From NCBI GenBank assembly GCA_900555295.1, contig USKN01000107.1, positions 1 through 6,552 on the forward strand: a DNA stretch of 6,552 nt. The letters run 5' to 3'. Below the pieces are notes generated by a model that saw only the letters and a program-made list of their open reading frames with translations, was not told the DNA's origin and made no database searches. A program made the translations under genes and the position numbers. How positions within the stretch are numbered: the stretch's first letter is position 1; each line of letters begins with the position of its first letter. Source of the DNA: an uncultured Eubacteriales bacterium. GTDB taxonomy: Bacteria; Bacillota; Clostridia; UMGS1810. Shown in pieces: positions 5,945 through 6,552 of this stretch.

Positions 5945-5949
5945 CCTCC
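5945..5949 (-). promoter_or_regulatory. Ribosome binding site of the fusion gene
   Basis: GGAGG on the minus strand, six bases before the ATG at 5938-5936. It confirms that translation begins at the flavin reductase domain. The 50-base gap from the hemerythrin stop holds no convincing terminator or promoter, consistent with one operon. Confidence 0.85.
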
Positions 5950-5988
5950 ATTTAGAAAATCAGTTTTCATTGCCTGAACAATACTCGC

Positions 5989-6417
5989 TTAACAACGCTC
6001 TGGATTTTCTCTCATAAAGATAAACTCCGCTACGGAGCGGTCAAAAGTTTTTATGTGACCAAACAACCAATCAACCACATTCCTATGTACAAGTTCGCTG
6101 AACTGATCCGTTGGCCCCTCAGAATCATGAAGATATTCATACAATTCCTGAATTGTTTTCTTGAACTCTTCATGTTTCTCATGATGTTTGCCACGATCTG
6201 GATATTCGGCCTTTTCCTGTAATATTTCCTCTTCTTTGAAATGGAAATCAGTATACTCATCCAGATAATCCAGCATTTTTATCGCATTTACCTTACTTTT
6301 TCCGTCCTGACAGGCAAAGTTCCGGATTCGCTCAATCAGTTCTTTGTGTTGCTCATCAATCATCTTATTCCCGGTCAATAAGTTATCTTCGAAAGTGATA
6401 TCATAATCGTAAGTCAT
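5989..6417 (-). CDS. Bacteriohemerythrin, single domain
   Basis: 142-residue hemerythrin-fold protein that binds oxygen reversibly at a non-heme diiron centre; in anaerobes it is thought to scavenge, deliver or sense oxygen. All seven expected iron ligands can be placed: H24 (in IDEQHKEL), H59 and E63 (HFKEE), H78 and H82 (HHEKH), and H121 with D126 (HIKTFD). The length is that of a stand-alone domain with no fused sensor or output region. The ATG at 6417-6415 is chosen because GGAGG lies seven bases upstream and family similarity begins there. The frame stays open further upstream, but that extension overlaps the end of the rubredoxin gene in another frame. It sits between rubredoxin and the fusion gene, so a role in oxygen handling is likely. 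Confidence 0.93.
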   Translation of the reverse strand: MTYDYDITFEDNLLTGNKMIDEQHKELIERIRNFACQDGKSKVNAIKMLDYLDEYTDFHFKEEEILQEKAEYPDRGKHHEKHEEFKKTIQELYEYLHDSEGPTDQFSELVHRNVVDWLFGHIKTFDRSVAEFIFMRENPERC

Positions 6418-6424
6418 AGTCTGT

Positions 6425-6429
6425 CCTCC
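6425..6429 (-). promoter_or_regulatory. Hemerythrin ribosome binding site
   Basis: GGAGG on the minus strand, seven bases before the ATG at 6417-6415. It decides the start against a longer in-frame reading that would begin at 6537 and run over the rubredoxin coding sequence. Confidence 0.85.
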
Positions 6430-6460
6430 ATTTCTTTTATTTTGGATTATTTCATTGTTT

Positions 6461-6552
6461 CTAACCTTCCGCTGGTACAAAAACATCTTTTCCAAGTCCG
6501 CAAATCGGACATACCCAATCGTCTGGAATATCCTCAAATGCCGTTCCAGGAG
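6461..6552 (-). CDS. Rubredoxin, C-terminal fragment
   Basis: Read on the minus strand from 6550 the frame gives 29 residues ending at TAG 6463-6461. It contains PGTAFEDIPDDWVCPICG and then KDVFVP, the second half of a rubredoxin: the second CxxC iron-binding pair in the DDWxCPxCG context, then the D-x-F end. The first CxxC pair lies outside the window. Rubredoxins are small one-iron electron carriers that feed rubrerythrin and flavodiiron proteins. It may be a single small rubredoxin or the tail of a larger protein; this cannot be told here. The hemerythrin start is 43 bases further on, close enough for one operon. Confidence 0.88.
   Translation of the reverse strand, partial: PGTAFEDIPDDWVCPICGLGKDVFVPAEG

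Noticed and set aside
5955..5968. GAAAA/TTTTC mini-hairpin between the hemerythrin and fusion genes
   Set aside because: Only about five pairs, mostly A-T; too weak to be a terminator and consistent with chance.
6418..6537. An in-frame 40-residue N-terminal extension of the hemerythrin starting at 6537
   Set aside because: It overlaps the rubredoxin end in another frame, has no family similarity, and a GGAGG at 6425-6429 marks the ATG at 6417.

Overview
The window looks like chromosomal DNA from an anaerobic, AT-rich Firmicute, most likely a gut-type Clostridia. This is inferred from low-GC coding sequence, strong GGAGG-type ribosome binding sites, and oxygen-defence proteins typical of obligate anaerobes (rubredoxin, rubrerythrin, hemerythrin). 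The species cannot be named from the sequence alone. No RNA genes, CRISPR arrays, insertion sequences or attachment sites are visible, and no gene-free stretch exceeds 300 bases.

Left block (1-1792, + strand): a polar amino acid ABC importer. It holds the C-terminal end of the substrate-binding protein, a strong stem-loop, a complete HisM/GlnP-type permease and, four bases later, the ATPase. This is a complete importer apart from the truncated first gene; the substrate is not readable.

Middle block (1793-4746, + strand): a 206-base AT-rich control region followed by argG (argininosuccinate synthase) and argH (argininosuccinate lyase), the last two steps of arginine synthesis from citrulline and aspartate. 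The control region holds several candidate promoters, three sites resembling the ARG box bound by ArgR/AhrC, and a Fur-box-like palindrome in the leader. A terminator-like 16-bp perfect hairpin lies between argG and argH, and a second 16-bp hairpin closes the block.

Right block (4757-6552, - strand, convergent with argH): three genes read right to left: the end of a rubredoxin, a single-domain bacteriohemerythrin, and a 393-residue fusion of flavin reductase, rubredoxin, rubrerythrin diiron and second rubredoxin domains. Together they look like an oxygen and peroxide handling operon. The fusion joins, in one chain, modules that are usually separate partners in NAD(P)H-driven peroxide reduction. 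Codon choice here differs visibly from the ABC and arg genes, suggesting a different history.

The most interesting points are the four-module fusion and its operon, the layered control region of argG, and the hairpin between argG and argH.
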